DNA of 21,974 nt from an uncultured Muribaculaceae bacterium (lineage in GTDB: Bacteria > Bacteroidota > Bacteroidia > Bacteroidales > Muribaculaceae), in contig CAJTQH010000038.1 in the NCBI GenBank assembly GCA_910578305.1, positions 1-21,974 of the forward strand, given 5' to 3'. The translations under genes and the position numbers were made by a program. The notes beneath the pieces are model-generated. The model ran no database searches. It worked only from the letters and a program-made list of their open reading frames with translations, and was not told the DNA's origin. Below are positions 21,923 through 21,974 of the stretch, piece by piece; the stretch's first letter is position 1; each line of letters begins with the position of its first letter.

Positions 21923-21974
21923 CAATGAGGCGAGCGGGACTGATGGTGTGTTTTGCGCAGAGCGTGATTTTTTT

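Larger units (their letters stand above)
21552..21974. other. Long 5' leader/regulatory region of the PUL
   Basis: The 423 bp before susC hold no convincing gene; a 97-codon minus-strand frame begins with TTG inside a promoter box and has no family features. Two -7 boxes in the susC direction are visible: TATTTTTG (21719-21726) and TAACTTTG (21915-21922), neither with a clear TTG at the normal distance. Two direct copies of GTTATAATT lie at 21584-21592 and 21599-21607. A C9 tract lies at 21746-21754. The regulator gene is not in the window and may lie to the right. Confidence 0.6.

Noticed and set aside
1..21974. CRISPR array, prophage, integrated element or tRNA-borne attachment site
   Set aside because: No regularly spaced repeats, no integrase or transposase, and no second partial copy of either tRNA 3' end was seen.

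Overview
The window looks like chromosomal DNA of a Bacteroidota bacterium of the order Bacteroidales, probably a gut member close to Muribaculaceae or Bacteroidaceae. This is inferred from the SusC/SusD pair with surface lipoproteins, the DUF1735 lipoproteins, the DUF4369 protein, and promoters of the Bacteroidetes type (TTG, about 20 bp, TAnnTTTG). There are no phage genes, transposases or CRISPR arrays, and the genes pack into short operons.

Layout. 1-974: a possible gene end, tRNA-Lys(CTT) with its own promoter and terminator on the minus strand, and a roughly 630-bp stretch without a convincing gene that contains a good leftward promoter. 975-3892: rlmN (+) converges on an exported GH123-like glycosidase (-). 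3925-6624: a plus-strand operon of dtd, a MazG-type pyrophosphohydrolase, deoC, a GYF_2/CD225-like membrane protein and a DUF2752 membrane protein. Its promoter lies back-to-back with that of the glycosidase inside a roughly 40-bp dyad. 6638-8100: an HxlR regulator (-) diverges from two translationally coupled NTF2-like paralogues, one cytosolic and one a cysteine-rich lipoprotein. Two copies of a GAAAAATTTTTC palindrome sit between them, abutting the target promoter. 8129-9330: a P-loop kinase-like gene coupled to a small membrane protein, then tRNA-Ala(GGC). 9526-12098: a comM/yifB-type AAA+ gene coupled to an upstream lipoprotein with DUF4369 and a thioredoxin-like domain that has lost CXXC. 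12228-13070: an outer-membrane phospholipase A homologue. 13107-21974: a five-gene polysaccharide utilization locus on the minus strand (susC, susD, GH18 endoglycosidase, DUF1735+LamG lipoprotein, DUF1735x2+F5/8C lipoprotein), ending in a hairpin and preceded by a roughly 420-bp untranslated region with a C9 homopolymer.

How the genes work together. The PUL reads as a cell-surface machine. The GH18 enzyme and the two binding lipoproteins would engage a GlcNAc-containing glycan, most likely an N-glycan by analogy with the GH18/DUF1735 loci of Bacteroides, and SusCD would import the product. No exoglycosidase or regulator for it is in the window. The HxlR/NTF2 module is the least understood unit: a three-cysteine regulator appears to control a cytosolic/envelope pair of the same fold. 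The remaining genes are mostly housekeeping (rRNA/tRNA methylation, D-aminoacyl-tRNA clearance, nucleotide clean-up, deoxyribose catabolism).
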